Positions 1-11,252 of a DNA stretch of 64,000 bases are shown here, one piece after another. The number at the start of each line of letters is the position of its first letter. Position 1 is the first letter of the stretch. Origin of the DNA: Toxonevra muliebris. Its lineage: Eukaryota; Arthropoda; Insecta; Diptera; Pallopteridae. The translations under genes and the position numbers were made by a program. Location: contig OY829326.1 in assembly GCA_963691655.1 (NCBI GenBank), forward strand, positions 137,844,998 to 137,908,997. Reading direction: 5' to 3'. The notes below the pieces were generated by a model. That model saw only the letters and a list, made by a program, of their open reading frames with translations, searched no databases and was not told the DNA's origin.

Positions 1-689
1 TGATATGAGGAATAAGAAAAAACTTTCATTATTCAGGGGAATAATTAAAATCTAGTGATAAATTTTACGAGGCCTTTTTTATGAACTATCTTGTTTATAA
101 TAGATCAAAATAAACCTTCATAATGAATATTGAATTCAAGAACCTTTGAGAGAAAATGTGTTGTCCAATATTTGACTGCTCGAGTGAAATTATCATTATT
201 TTTTAGTGGAAAACACCAAATAGTCAGGAACTGCACTGCAACTAGAGAAAATCGGCATTTATATTAAATAAGAATTTATTTTATTTATTTATTTAATACC
301 TAGTAACTTACAATTAAAATTATTAGGTACATGGAGTAACAGCTATAGCAACAATGGCCTTCAGCTGATATTAAATAAGTAATTTTGTGTTGAAAACATT
401 ATTGAAACTTTTTCAAATAAATTTGGCAATTCTGAGTTGATTTCATAATATTTCAAATATACGAGTATTTCGAATTTTGGTTCAATCCTTAGCATACGAA
501 TTCTCTCTCATTTCTTATATTATTGGATTTTGCAACCATTTCCCATGGGACCATTATACGCAATCTTTTCAACATTTCATACACTGCAGGTATATTTCCG
601 TCATGTTCGAAAGTAGTTAATGCTCAGCCCGTTTCTAAAAAAGACATCGTCCATAATTGCACAATCGAGAGCTGGATCTATAGTCGATC
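1..689. other. AT-rich DNA, no gene seen
   Basis: Very AT-rich sequence with short T and A runs. I see no conserved protein motif, no terminal inverted repeat and no RNA gene. One open stretch of about 60 codons near 523-705 has no recognisable motif and looks like chance. Confidence 0.6.
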
Positions 690-693
690 GAGC

Positions 694-790
694 GAATGTG
701 GCTAAGTGCTAGTGTCCAAATTGATTACGCATCGAGTCGGTCAATCGCTGGGTTCGAGTTCCCTAAGTGACCGTTCTATCCATATTGTAG
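694..790 (+). repeat. tRNA-like / SINE-head remnant
   Basis: An A-box-like string (TGGCTAAGTGC, about 699-709) is followed about 40 bases later by a B-box-like string (GGTTCGAGTTCC, near 751-762). The B box carries one extra base against the usual GGTTCGANTCC. No cloverleaf can be closed, so this is not a working tRNA gene. It is more likely a decayed tRNA-derived SINE head or tRNA pseudogene. The body after it, up to the T-run at 861, may belong to the same element. I see no target-site duplication. Confidence 0.4.
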
Positions 791-860
791 TACTTAGATG
801 ATATTACTTTGGAAGACCGTGCCATTAATGCTAATGTGCCGAAGTGCTCGGTCCTCTCCC

Positions 861-2600
861 TTTTTTTTTTTGAAACATAAAAAAAGGTTTAAGAAAATAC
901 AACACACAGACAAGTTTTATGTCTATTGTATTATATCCTGTGTTCCCTTTAATAAATCTGAGTAAATTTTGGCATGTCAAAGAGCTCAGGTGTTCATCTC
1001 TTAACACTCCAGTGCCAGATATGCTTACTCTAGTCCAACGGAAAGCGGGGCAGACATCAAGAAAGTGATCTGCCGTCTCTTCACAATCTTTCTCCGAGCC
1101 ACAGGCAGCACAGAAGGCGTTAACCCTTAGGCCAATCGCATTTAAATGTTTGGCCCAAAAAAAAAATGACCTGTTTATAACCCCATCAGGTGTATACAGC
1201 TCTTTCTGTTAAGTGATAACGGAATGCTTGTTAGACGCTTCGGGATTACATGTACCATGATCTTTACCTGTCTACAGCCCCTTAGTTTCTTTCGATTTTA
1301 GGATTGTAAGTCAAATCGGCCCACTTATTAATGGTGGTGTTGATAGTTGTAGACAACAAAGAGAGTACGGGTTCTGGGCCTAGTTTGCGAATACTTTCTG
1401 GCCAGGAGGTCAGCAGATTCATTTTCGGAAATTCCTGAGTATCTAGAAGCTTATATTAACAGCAAGCTATTATTATATTTTCCAACACAATCAAGCCTGG
1501 ATTTACAATGCATAATTAGTTTAGATGTGGTTAGAGGATTAAGCAAGGACTTAAGCGCAGCCTGACAGTAATTAAATACACAAATGCTCCTTTCTCTCTA
1601 ACCATTATCAATGACATGGTCCATTGCATGTTGTAGTGCACTTACATAATTTTCAATGAAGACCCCAAAACCCGAACCGTATTCTGTTTTGGAGCCGTCA
1701 GTGAAAATGCGCTTATAATCAACTCGAAGCCCATATCCTGGCAAAAACCTAGTTTTGGCTTCTTTAATTTGGCATCATATCGGATTGCATTGATAGAATT
1801 GTTAGGTCCAAATCAGTATCTTTAACAATGTCACCAATATCCCAGCAAGTGTCATACCAATACCCATTGCCTTTAAGCCTACAGATGGCTTTGACAGCCT
1901 CTCCTTTAGCAAACATATCAAGGGGTGGTAAGTTAAGCAATGCATTCAAGGATGAGCCAGGTGTTGTCTAAAAAGCTCCCGTATAAAAAATGGCCACAGT
2001 CCTTTGAAGTCTGACAAGAGCTTTCCTAAATCTGTCAACATTGAGTCTATTCCACCAGATATTTCATATTCAATTAAACAATCGACGTTTATTCTACTTC
2101 TGCTTCTAAACTATGTGAGGTTTCTTTGCGACTTCATGGAATAACTGAGTAGTGATTCCTCTGAGTACTGGTAGAGCAGTTTGGGCCTTCATACAAACAT
2201 ACTCTACCGATTGGTCAGTGATTAAGCAAGCAACATCATCGGCGTAGCATGAAACAAGCAGAGGGTCAACTAGCAGACACCACAGCAGTGGAGAGAGTAC
2301 GCCCCGTTGGGGACATCCTCTATTCACGCCGCAAGTCACAGATTTACCGCAATCAGGTTAAACCATAATAAGGCTATGGGCCAGATTTGAGAGAATCCAG
2401 TTAATAAGAACCAGATCCAGTCCATGCTGACCTGCTGCATTAAGCATTTCATCAAAAGACGCGTTGTCAAAAGCTCCCTCAATATCAACAAAAATACAAA
2501 TAGTGACTAAGTTCCTGTTAAGGGGCCCGCTCTATCCGACCTACCAGATTTTTGCAGAGGCATCTCACATATTAGTAAGCATGCTGAAATAAAGAGAGAG
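861..2600 (-). mobile_element. Degraded LINE, RT + RNase H + CCHC
   Basis: A minus-strand non-LTR retrotransposon remnant, probably I/R1/LOA group because RNase H and a terminal zinc knuckle follow the RT. Reading the minus strand in order: the RT palm motif VDIEGAFDN (about 2470-2500); GCPQRGVLSPLLWCLLVDPL followed by the catalytic YADD (about 2235-2330); a connection region with ALLNLPPLDMF (1764-1949); RNase H FTDGSK (about 1688-1708); and a terminal CAAC...HFLDVC knuckle (about 1070-1125). Several frameshifts and stops separate these blocks, so it is dead. An 11-base T run at 861-871 on the plus strand would be its A-tail, which fixes the 3' end. The 5' end is truncated near 2600. The clade is less certain than the domain identification. 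Confidence 0.85.
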
Positions 2601-2639
2601 CATGCAACAACAGCTGCACCTACTCTTTTTTTTATCTTT

Positions 2640-3520
2640 AACAACGACCTTCGATTACAATAGAATCCTATTTATTCCTTTCTAGATGGCAGCACCATTT
2701 GCAATTCATACACCTATATAAAATGTCTCAAGCCTTTGAAGATTGAGAGAAAACAGCTTTCTAGGAATGACTCACTCAATAACCTCCAATCAATCTCCAA
2801 GTGGGGCCTCATGACCAGAGTCGAATTCAACACACCTAGACCCAATACTGCCTGCTATTTAACTAAAGAATTTTCTCGCCTCCGTTAGCCCCCTGGTTAT
2901 AGGTTAGCTCCCCTTAGTTAATGTTTTGCGCATTACTATCCAATGTAACATTCGTTCGAATAATTATATTTTTGACGTGTCGAAAGAAGCAGCCAAGTAC
3001 ATCGGCCTTCTAAAGCGGCGTAAGAAATACTTCACTCCGACTGATCGTCACCACCTATTTCCGTCTCAAATGGTGAATAATTCGCATCTATGGACAGTAG
3101 TTTCACGAATGCAACTGGAACTCATGAACCATGTTCAACATCGTGCGATAAAGCTAATTAAAGACAATAAAGTTTCTAGCTTTATTGACGCCTTGGAGCA
3201 TCGTGGAAACATGGTAGATGTTCTACTTAGATGTCGAATTTGAAGCCACCGGCTTTTGTGTACACTAAAACTACATGACCACCACGAATTACTGAGATAG
3301 TCCATTTCTCTGCCGTATCGTGCGTGTATGGAATAAGCTCCCTGCAACTGTTCGTCCTGATTTTCACTACGCTTTCAAATTCAAAACAAATGTTCACAAC
3401 TACTTTTCCCGCTTACCATCTACTATTTAGGTATCTTTCTTCCGCAATCGAGGCAATGCTTTGCATTCAGAGGCGTTCTCTCTGAGCATTGATTGCTTAA
3501 TTTAAAAAAATTATAGTTTT
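2640..3520 (+). mobile_element. LINE 3' fragment, Jockey/CR1-like, no RNase H
   Basis: Plus-strand remnant of the C-terminal part of a different LINE. Around 2740-2870 the translation contains SISKWGLMTRVEFN, a motif that follows the RT in Jockey/CR1-like elements. From 2926 it reads VFDV-type sequence then KEAAKYIGLLKRRKKYFTP and HVQHRAIKLIKDNKVS. Near 3305-3430 it gives VWNKLPATVRPDFHYAFKFK followed by a stop. This is the usual end of such ORF2 proteins: a tryptophan-asparagine-leucine-proline motif near the C terminus and no RNase H or CCHC. At least two frameshifts and an internal deletion break it. It lies head-to-head with the minus-strand LINE before it. Confidence 0.8.
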
Positions 3521-4960
3521 TATTTTATTGCAAGACTTGGGTTCGGTTTCGCTCGAAAAATCAAGTATTGTTCGATCACTGTTTTCTGTAGGCTATAAAA
3601 AATCTGTACCCGATTCTTGAGAACTTTCAAAAGAAATTAAAAAAAAAATCCTAATGACTATAAAACTTACAGTTGTCTACGATGTGCTCGTCATAATTTA
3701 CGTTGGAGAATGTTCTTATTACTTTATTAATTTTTTAATTTTCCATTATCATTTCCCATATAATACCAAAATATTTGTTTCGGGTAAACTTAAGCAGCAA
3801 ACATAAAACCGACAAAAAGCTAAAAAAAATCATTCTTATGCAGGAAATAAATAAAGTTTTCAATTTAAATTCAATTACATATCACACACTTACAAATGCA
3901 CGCATGCGTGTATGTATGTATGTATGTAAATATGAATGAATATAGCTAATAAAACTTTTCAAATTGTCAGCGAATCAAAAATCAAATAAAAAAACGGAAA
4001 TAGGAATTGCCATTTCTCTGAAAAAAAAGTAAATAACCTTCAATTAACTACTTATACTCATATGTATGTATGTATTTATAGCTAAAAGGGAAGTTTTTAC
4101 AGTAAATTGAACGTATAATAAAATTACTTTGGAATAATTTCCTGTCCGAAAGCAAAAAAACAAACAAAAATGAAAGAATCTAAACTTTATGCTTGGCAAT
4201 TAATTTTTCAAATTGGCGCATTTACATTGCCACACAACACTTGTCTCGTGTGTGCCCCATGCCGATGCATGCATCATGGGGCATACATACTCGTAGATAT
4301 ATAGAATTGAATCTCAAATCGATATGAGGACACGGGTGGAAAATCAATTAAATTGTTAAATGCTTTCAGCAAATGCTATTAAATAAAAATATTGTACTAC
4401 AATAAGAAAAAAATAAAATAAAAAAAAAAACAATAAAAAAAGAAAAATATAACAGAAATAAAAACCAATCAAAAATTGAGTACTTTAGTTATCTATAGAT
4501 ATATCGATATGTATGTATGTATGCACGAGTATATGTGCAATATTTTTTTTTTATCTACTTGAGTTTAGTCAATAAAGCAATTAAGCATGGGGCACGTACT
4601 ATAGATACGAGTACGATATACAAATACGTACAAAGATATCGTGCATAGATATCAGCTATGTGCAGATATAAACCCAGCAGGACTGGGATTTAAATGAAAC
4701 GCATTCAATTTCTATGGGTTGGAAGCAATACGGGGAGGCGAACAAACTTGATACCAACAGTAGTTTCTTTTTAAGTTTTTGTATTTTTTGGATTAAATCA
4801 ACCAATTAACCAAAATTAAATACTAATTGGTCACTGACTCAGCTTTGGTTTAGTTTTTTTGTTTTTTTTTGATGTGTAAACATTTTAGCTCACGGTATGG
4901 GCAAAATTTCAAATGTGTAAAATGTAACAATAACTGTATCGTAAGATGTTAGATAACTGT
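3520..4960. other. AT-rich DNA with TATG microsatellites
   Basis: No gene seen. It contains short TATG/TG tracts (about 3905-3930, 4060-4075 and 4505-4525), long A-rich stretches (4405-4450) and a small palindrome cluster at 4253-4283, with arms TGCCCCATG/CATGGGGCA around the 12-base palindrome GATGCATGCATC. Confidence 0.6.
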
Positions 4961-4964
4961 AACG

Positions 4965-5275
4965 TCCAGTTCCCTTCTCGCTCACACTACTGCACGGCAT
5001 GACTGTGCTACTCTAAACAACAAAGAGAAGAGAGAAGAGAAGAAGAGAGGGAGAAATTAAAATATGAGCGGAGTTTGTTTGTTTATGTTTCGATCAATTT
5101 ACTCACACATATATGTACATACGAAAACAAAATGTGTGTGTACATTTATTCGTGGCAGAATTATTTGTTGGTGTTAAACGTGTGGAGATCGATATACATA
5201 CAAGCAGAGAAGTCGACGTAGCAAACACAGGCGTTTGATAGGTTTTGCATTCGGTTAGTTAGATTGGATTAAAAT
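4965..5275. promoter_or_regulatory. GA-rich block, possible GAGA-factor region
   Basis: A run of GAGAAG-type repeats at about 5024-5055 is preceded by TCTCGCTCACACTAC and followed by a locally less AT-rich stretch containing GCATTCGGTTAGTTAG (about 5248-5263). In flies, clusters of GAGAG are bound by GAGA factor at promoters and regulatory elements. I see no TATA box and no clear initiator, and no coding sequence follows. Regulatory function is inferred only. Confidence 0.25.
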
Positions 5276-5632
5276 TAAATATTTTTTAAAATATAAAAAC
5301 AATACAAAATGATAAGTAATAAGAAATCTAGGTTTCAATAAATGTACAACAAAAGTGATAATGACAGCAAACCACGGCATTATAAAAATTTTGCTTTGTT
5401 CATTAACCATAGAAAGGCAACACTTTTTTATCTATGTAAATAGAAAATATGTTTAACAGAAAAAATCAAACTTATTTATTATAAAATCACTTATTTACTT
5501 CAATAAAAATACATTGTTTCTTATTTTTATTGAATGCAGTTAAGGCAAATCTCTTTGCGGTGCTTTTAAAAAGTATTGGGGCGACTCATCACCCCTGTTG
5601 CATTTCTAAGGTTAGATGCGGAAAGCAGTTAT

Positions 5633-5708
5633 CGTCGACTGAGAATTGATTTGGAGTATGTGTGTACAAATTCATATACCTATACGCCAAATCAATTCTC
5701 AGGCGACG
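5633..5708. repeat. Hairpin: 22-bp arms, one mismatch
   Basis: The left arm at 5633-5654 and the right arm at 5687-5708 are reverse complements over 22 bases with one mismatch. The inner 16 bases (CTGAGAATTGATTTGG against CCAAATCAATTCTCAG) match perfectly. The loop is 32 bases. This could be a small foldback element or a transcribed hairpin. No target duplication or transcript evidence is visible. Confidence 0.8.
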
Positions 5709-5709
5709 T

Positions 5710-6690
5710 TTTGTAAAATTTTCACATCTAATAAAATTTCAAATCGACAGAAAGAAAAACTTAAAGCGCGGAAAAAAATATGCAATTACAGCTGCGTATA
5801 TGCGAACATATCGTACCCGATGCATTGAGTAAAAGAAAAATAATGCAACTACGATTTGGCACAATTGAAAAATATTTTTGCTATCACAACAACAAATATG
5901 TGCGATATGGAATAAAAATTTGCATTTGCAATGATGCAAGACAATTTGCAATTTATAGCGAATTGGTCTATTATACATAAAAGATTATGATATCTAATAA
6001 ATTTTTAAGTTTATAAAAGAATTGTTTCAATTTGAATTATTTACCTAAGCATTTAGATTATACATCAAATCCCTATATATGGCTATACATATGTGAGCTT
6101 ATGTATATGGCATTCAGTTGGCTTAACTGTTTACACATCAAATATCTTGCGTGCCTTGCACACATCCGTTGTTTTTTTGAGAAGATAGAAAGAACGGAAG
6201 CGCTGTGGTTAGTGATGTAGAGATTAATATCTGACCGCACTTCATATTTTGGCTGAAATAGAACCGGAAATTCAGATATTTTCTATTCGGAGTCGGTCAG
6301 GTAACCACAAACTTTTCATTGATATCAAAAATATAGTTAGATTATATATCACTTAAAATTACATTATAAATATTAAAAAGTAAGATAACATCAACAAAAT
6401 TGAACCTATTTCTATTTAAATCCGAAATATGATAAAAAATTTAAAAATATCTCTAAATCAGATGGTAGAGCCCAAATCCTGGAATCCGAAAGACCCAAAT
6501 TCAAACTTAGGAAACCGATAATGTCAAAGTTCCAGCAAAAATATTTATGTGAATTTTTTTGAACAATAGAATTTACATTCTTTACAGTTGAATTAAACTT
6601 TTTGCAAACAAAAAGAAGGACATTTATGATATTATTTTAAATATCTACTACATGTTTGTAAATGTTTGTATGTATGTACAGAGCAAAATC
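5710..6690. other. AT-rich DNA, no gene seen
   Basis: No recognisable protein motif, RNA gene or inverted repeat. The overlapping open frames around 5739-5980 on both strands have no homology I can recognise. Confidence 0.55.
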
Positions 6691-6694
6691 CTTA

Positions 6695-7126
6695 ATGGCT
6701 GAACGAAATCGAATACAATATGGAGACGAGATTAAATTGGGAGTTGCACCCTCTAAAAAAAAACAAAATACTTAACACTGAATACCTTGGATACAACCAC
6801 TAAATTTAGTATGAGGATGCAAGTCAGTGCTACCAATCACTAGAAAGAAAGTGGGCGATATTGTCAAATTCGTGGCACATCACAAATGCGGATTGCTAAT
6901 ACTGATGATTGATCAGAAATTGAGCGGAATTGTTTGATTGTGTGTAGCACCTCCAATCAAACAGAACTCTTAATTTCGGATATCTTGAAAACAATTTGCG
7001 AAGCAGCCGCTTAATTTGGTCCGCCGATTGTCAATCTTAATCACTGGAGAGAAAGCAGATTGGATTGTGGGGCTTGGCACCTCCCATAGAACCACAATAC
7101 TTAATACCGAATATCTTGAAGTCTAT
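6695..7126. repeat. Degenerate tandem repeat, three partial units
   Basis: A related string recurs three times: AATACTTAACACTGAATACC near 6765, an ACTCTTAATTTCGGATATC version near 6967, and AATACTTAATACCGAATATC near 7097. Between them lie similar CACTAGAAAGAAAGTGGG and CACTGGAGAGAAAGCAG stretches and GGCACCTCC-like strings. Spacing is about 200 then about 130 bases. This is an old, diverged tandem repeat or the inside of a repeat-rich transposon. Confidence 0.55.
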
Positions 7127-7370
7127 TTAACTCATTAAGTCCTAATGATGCGTATACACACAACAAAGGAGTATATTTTAATGTAGATAAAAAAGTTACC
7201 GGAACACGTAATCCTTATCACAGTTATTCTAACGCGAAGAGAGAAACTTAAAAAAAAAAAAATAAAAAAATTCGATAACACCATTTGCTGTTTGAATTTG
7301 TGACGATAAAGACGTGTGATTGAAGATTTTTTGGTTTTTAATCGGCTTGCTCTCGTACTTAATGGGTTAA
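7127..7370. mobile_element. MITE flanked by TTAA (piggyBac-like)
   Basis: TTAA lies at 7127-7130 and again at 7367-7370. The 236 bases between begin CTCATTAAGT and end ACTTAATGGG, so the ends form a 10-base inverted repeat with one mismatch (CYCATTAAGT). TTAA target duplication and CCC/GGG ends are hallmarks of the piggyBac superfamily. No transposase is encoded, so it would be a non-autonomous MITE. A second copy with related ends lies at 32059-32188, which strengthens the call. Confidence 0.7.
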
Positions 7371-8555
7371 GGAAGTACACTAATAACTAAACATTCCCAT
7401 CCACCCCATTAATTGGTGAAACATCAACAAAATAATGTTGAAATTTTGTACGGCGCACTTATAACTGCGTAGGCGCTTCGATTCAAACAGTTTAATTTCT
7501 GCCCGTTGGGTTTATAGTTTATGAAGTACTAAGTTACCTATACCAATATGTAAGCATGTATGTATATGCGGTGTTTTTGCTATGAATGTGCAAGATATGG
7601 CAATTTTCAATTTGCAGAAAATTTGAGAAAAAAAATAGAATGTTAGTAATTCTACAACAACAACAACATGAGCACAACAAGGTGGAGTTAACGCTCATTT
7701 TTCTAACACGCCAACAGCAACAAATACAACAAAAACAATAAAAACAAATACAACAAATACGACAAAACAAAACTGAAATGAATTTATGACATTCAAATTG
7801 AGTTACGAGTGCCATTGTACAAAGGTGAGAGAGATTGTGTGTGAAAGAGAGAGAGTGAGAGAGAGAGAGAATGAGAAGAAATAGGAGTGGAAGTGGAAGT
7901 CACAGCAGTAGATTAGAAAGCTTTAGGTGTTCGCTCTGACAATAGAGATGAAACAAATCTATGTGAGTTTTCATGTATGTGTGAATGTGAATTTGTTAAA
8001 CAAATGTTGCGGATTTGTTTACTAAACCAGCAACAGTTACAATTTTTAGTTGTTTTTGTTTTGTTTTGTACGATAGCTTCTTTTCCTTCCTCTTTTCGAG
8101 ATTAGTAAATACAGTCGAAATAAAAGTAAAACGTTTTATCTGCAGGCAAGAAATTTGTACGATTTTTAAGACGCTATGGCGCAGACATTTTCGTTTGATA
8201 TTTTTTATGCTTTTTTTGATAAATATCTAAATGTAATTCGATTATATTTACAAAAAACTTCAAAGTGAAAATGAAATCAAAGCGAAAATGATTATCTTTT
8301 TCAGTGGAAATAACTTAAAATGACACCGTACGGCAAAAATTAACTTCTACCAAAAAAAAAAACAACAACGTTTTGAAAGCGTATTCTGGCACAGTTGAAG
8401 AAAGTTTGAAGAAAAAATTTTATTATAGAAAACTTAACTCTGGAAAACTTTACATTACCCCTTAAATACATACTGGCGACTGTTGTGCCCAGCCACTTCA
8501 ACAGCTTTCTATGCGACCCCAAGATTTTCAATGAAAACTTTTTAAAAACTTTTTC
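7371..8555. other. AT-rich DNA with CAA and GA simple repeats
   Basis: No gene seen. Notable are CAA-rich tracts at about 7655-7770 and a GA-rich tract at about 7828-7875. An antisense frame across the CAA tract (7534-7815) is low-complexity and not credible as a gene. Confidence 0.6.
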
Positions 8556-8559
8556 GAAG

Positions 8560-8870
8560 AATCTGAATCTGAAGTCGGTTTTGCTCTATCGCGTCTAGTT
8601 TCTTTACGGTCAAGAAAGGGATAATCTTTAAAAAAATGTCTAATCAGAATGCACAGAAAAAGTTCGTAAGAAATCCCATTGAGGACCACAGGGTCACCGA
8701 TTACCCATGAAAGTTTAGGCCTTCAGAGGAGCAAAATGTCTATTCTGATCAATTGTAACAAGAAATTGGGGTCAGACAATACTAATCAGGATTCGGGTTT
8801 GCGCTATCTCTTTTGGTTTCCTTACGGTCCCGAAAGGGTTAAAATTATCCAAAGCAAAGCAAAGCAACGG
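8560..8870 (+). repeat. Dispersed repeat, about 210 bp, plus partial copy
   Basis: The segment about 8668-8870 contains CATTGAGGACCACAGGG at its start and GCGCTATCTC, TTTCCTTACGGTCCCGAAAGG near its end. The same landmarks in the same order occur on the minus strand at 14290-14490. A partial copy of its last part (GCTCTATCGCG...TTTCTTTACGGTC) precedes it at about 8570-8635, making a local tandem duplication. No coding motif or terminal inverted repeat is visible, so the repeat class is unknown. Confidence 0.7.
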
Positions 8871-9277
8871 AATCAAGTCAGCGATGTATTTATTTTTGAA
8901 TTGGGGTGTAAAAGTAATTTACATAAATATGGATGCGTCTTTTGTGTGCATTACTTAGTCGGATACAAATATTTTTGATATTTTGCACTGGTAAAGTTAC
9001 ATGAAATCTACAGCATATCTTATTGTGACTAAACATGCTAACCAAAAGTATTTTTCCTTCAATTCTAGTAATATTCAGTTAAGGTCATCTATATTCTATC
9101 GGGAGAAATTGTACTTGAGTAAAGAAAAATTAAATAAGCCAACTATTTTTACCTTTTTTTTCGACCCAGTATTTTTTCCATATTTGCACCGATCGTAATA
9201 CTTAGAAAAATGCCCGAACATTTCAAGCATAAAGCTTTTCTGATTTTGATATTTTTCGTCGCCGAATACTATTACAA

Positions 9278-9566
9278 GACAGGTTGAGAGCAAAAGCGGG
9301 TTAACATTTTTAACAGAGCAAAAGTAAAATAAATTTATATCTCAACGCAAGAACAGTGCAAGTTATACGACTTGGAGCGAAAGTTAAACAACTTGAACTA
9401 AGAGTAAAAAAGATGTAACAATTATTTTAGAGCAAAAACGGCACAACAACTGAACATCTTTACTCTGAACATATTTTGTTTCACTTTTGTTCTGAACTCC
9501 ACTCGTGCCGCTTTTGTTTTAAGGAAAATTTTTTCTCCTAAACTTAGAAGTTGTACCGCTTTCGCT
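9278..9566. mobile_element. MITE family A, diverged copy
   Basis: It begins GACAGGTTGAGAGCAAAAGC and contains AGAGCAAAAGT, GAACAGTGCA, CTCTGAACATATTTTG and a closing TTGTACCGCTTTCGCT. These landmarks follow the same order as in the two better copies at 24545-24856 and 24898-25207. The 3' inverted repeat has decayed. No transposase is encoded. Confidence 0.7.
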
Positions 9567-9569
9567 AAA

Positions 9570-10330
9570 ATAAATAATTGGCTGTGGTTTAAATTCCTGT
9601 AGAATTGACCATATGTACAAGAATCTTAATTTAAAACAGATTTTTTGTGTAAAATAAATTAAGCATAGTTAAAATCTCATAACTGGTAGAAAAAATGAAG
9701 CTGAATTCGTGATTCTGGTAGCTTGTCAATAATACGTTTGTGTTTTGTGAATATTATATTTCTTTTAAGAAATACTAGAACTGGTCTAGACTTATACAAA
9801 TACAATATTTAAGTTTATATCTGGTTATAAGTAAGAGAAAACTCATGCATAAATATTTATATTGCCGTACATTTGTTTTACTAGTAGATATGTAATATAT
9901 TTTTATGTATATGTAGACTTTTTTTATTATATTGTACTGATTGTCCTTGAACTGATTATAATCATTGACATGTACATTACACGAATTGACAAGTAAAATA
10001 CAGGCTTATTTGTATAATAAGCACTAGCAAATGACTGCATATATTTGTTTCTATCTACCATATTATTTGGTCTTATTATTTCAAGTATTCACCATTACTT
10101 CGGACACCAATAAAATAAGAAAAAGAAAGCTACTTTTAATGATAATTATATTCCTTATTACGTAAATAAATAATGCTCAATTAAGATTAGGCATTTTTCA
10201 CCCCAAGATCTTAATCTATGTAGTTCAAATTATTATGAGAGCTAGCTGAACTTGTAGATTTAACACTGAAACATTGTGTTACTTCTGAATAGTGAATAAA
10301 ATTTGATAGCACTTCTAGTTTCTATTCCTT
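9570..10330. other. AT-rich DNA, no gene seen
   Basis: I see no recognisable coding, RNA or repeat structure beyond general AT-richness. Confidence 0.55.
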
Positions 10331-10359
10331 TTTGCATCACTTTAAGTTTATGTCATTTT

Positions 10360-11130
10360 CAACAAAAAGATTTCCGGAGGGACTAACAAAAGTTCGCTCA
10401 GTTGGCTACAAGAAAAAGGCCAAAAGCAATTTTAGTCTCATCTCTTCATTATTGCCGAAGACCTTTTTTTTTACTTTTGGAAACAACCAGAAATCACACG
10501 GAACTTGGTCGGGGAGATATGAATTTTTTCAATCCCTAAGAGCGCATCGTGATGGAAAAATTAGCGTTGTAGTTCATATTTTTTCTGTGGTAACTTGTGG
10601 TAAGCAAATTTGAGTATACTATTTAGCAATCTCCGTCTGTCCCGTTTTCAGAGGAATTTTTTCTCTGATGATATAAATTGACATTATTCGTAATTGAAGA
10701 AACAAGCTTTATCACCTGTTACAATTTTATTGAAGATGATGGACTCTCCATTTTTTAATTTTTGAAGAAAATATTAGGCGAAACGCACATGCATTTAAGC
10801 CCAGTTCCTCAACAACCATTTCCTGAGTCGATCTTGGATCATCGTCAATTTTAGATTTCACCACAGCCACACTCACGTTATCAGTCAAAGATTTTGAGCG
10901 ACCTTCACGAAATTCGTCCTTCAGAGAAAAATGTCTGGTCTGGAATCTCTCTCTAAATGCTCATTAAATATTTCCACAGACTTTAAGTTACGCCGAAGTA
11001 AAGAATGGCAAACGGAATCTCTTGAAATTAACCGACACTTTTTCAGTAGCTTTGTGTTTCCTTGTTTCCATGTTGTTTTTTTTTTTTTTTGGCAGTGAAA
11101 CTTAAAATGAAATATCGCAATATTATGCCA
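10360..11130 (-). mobile_element. Mariner-like transposase remnant
   Basis: Minus strand. From about 11030 down to 10750 the translation carries an N-terminal DNA-binding part: EIFNEHLERDSRPDIFLKDE, then FREGRSKSLTDN and KSKIDDDPRSTQEMVVEELG, matching the mariner FxRGR...KDE.R.GRP...I..D..lt..ela..lgi pattern. Near 10660-10700 it reads VTGDKACFFNYE, the place of the first catalytic Asp (VTGDE.W). Near 10440-10510 it reads CDFWLFPKVKKKVF, the motif normally just after the last catalytic Asp. The segment between the first Asp region and CDFWLFPK is mostly missing. Stops and frameshifts show it is inactive. Confidence 0.8.
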
Positions 11131-11177
11131 AATCATCTGACATTTTTCGATTTGTCAAAAATGTCAGATGATTTGGC
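11127..11177. repeat. Perfect 21-bp hairpin beside mariner remnant
   Basis: Arms at 11127-11147 and 11157-11177 are exact reverse complements (21 bp) around a 9-base loop, CGATTTGTC. Each arm, read outward from the loop, contains ATGTCAGATGATTTGG. It lies at the 5' (high-coordinate) side of the mariner remnant, so it may be an inverted duplication of that element's edge. Confidence 0.9.
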
Positions 11178-11252
11178 CGAAACCAAATTTTTAAAAGCAT
11201 CTATTATTTTATTATTAAGAGAGAATTGAATTCTAATTTATTCCTTAATTTG

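Noticed and set aside
694..790. A functional tRNA gene at the first tRNA-like sequence
   Set aside because: The B box has an insertion and no cloverleaf closes.
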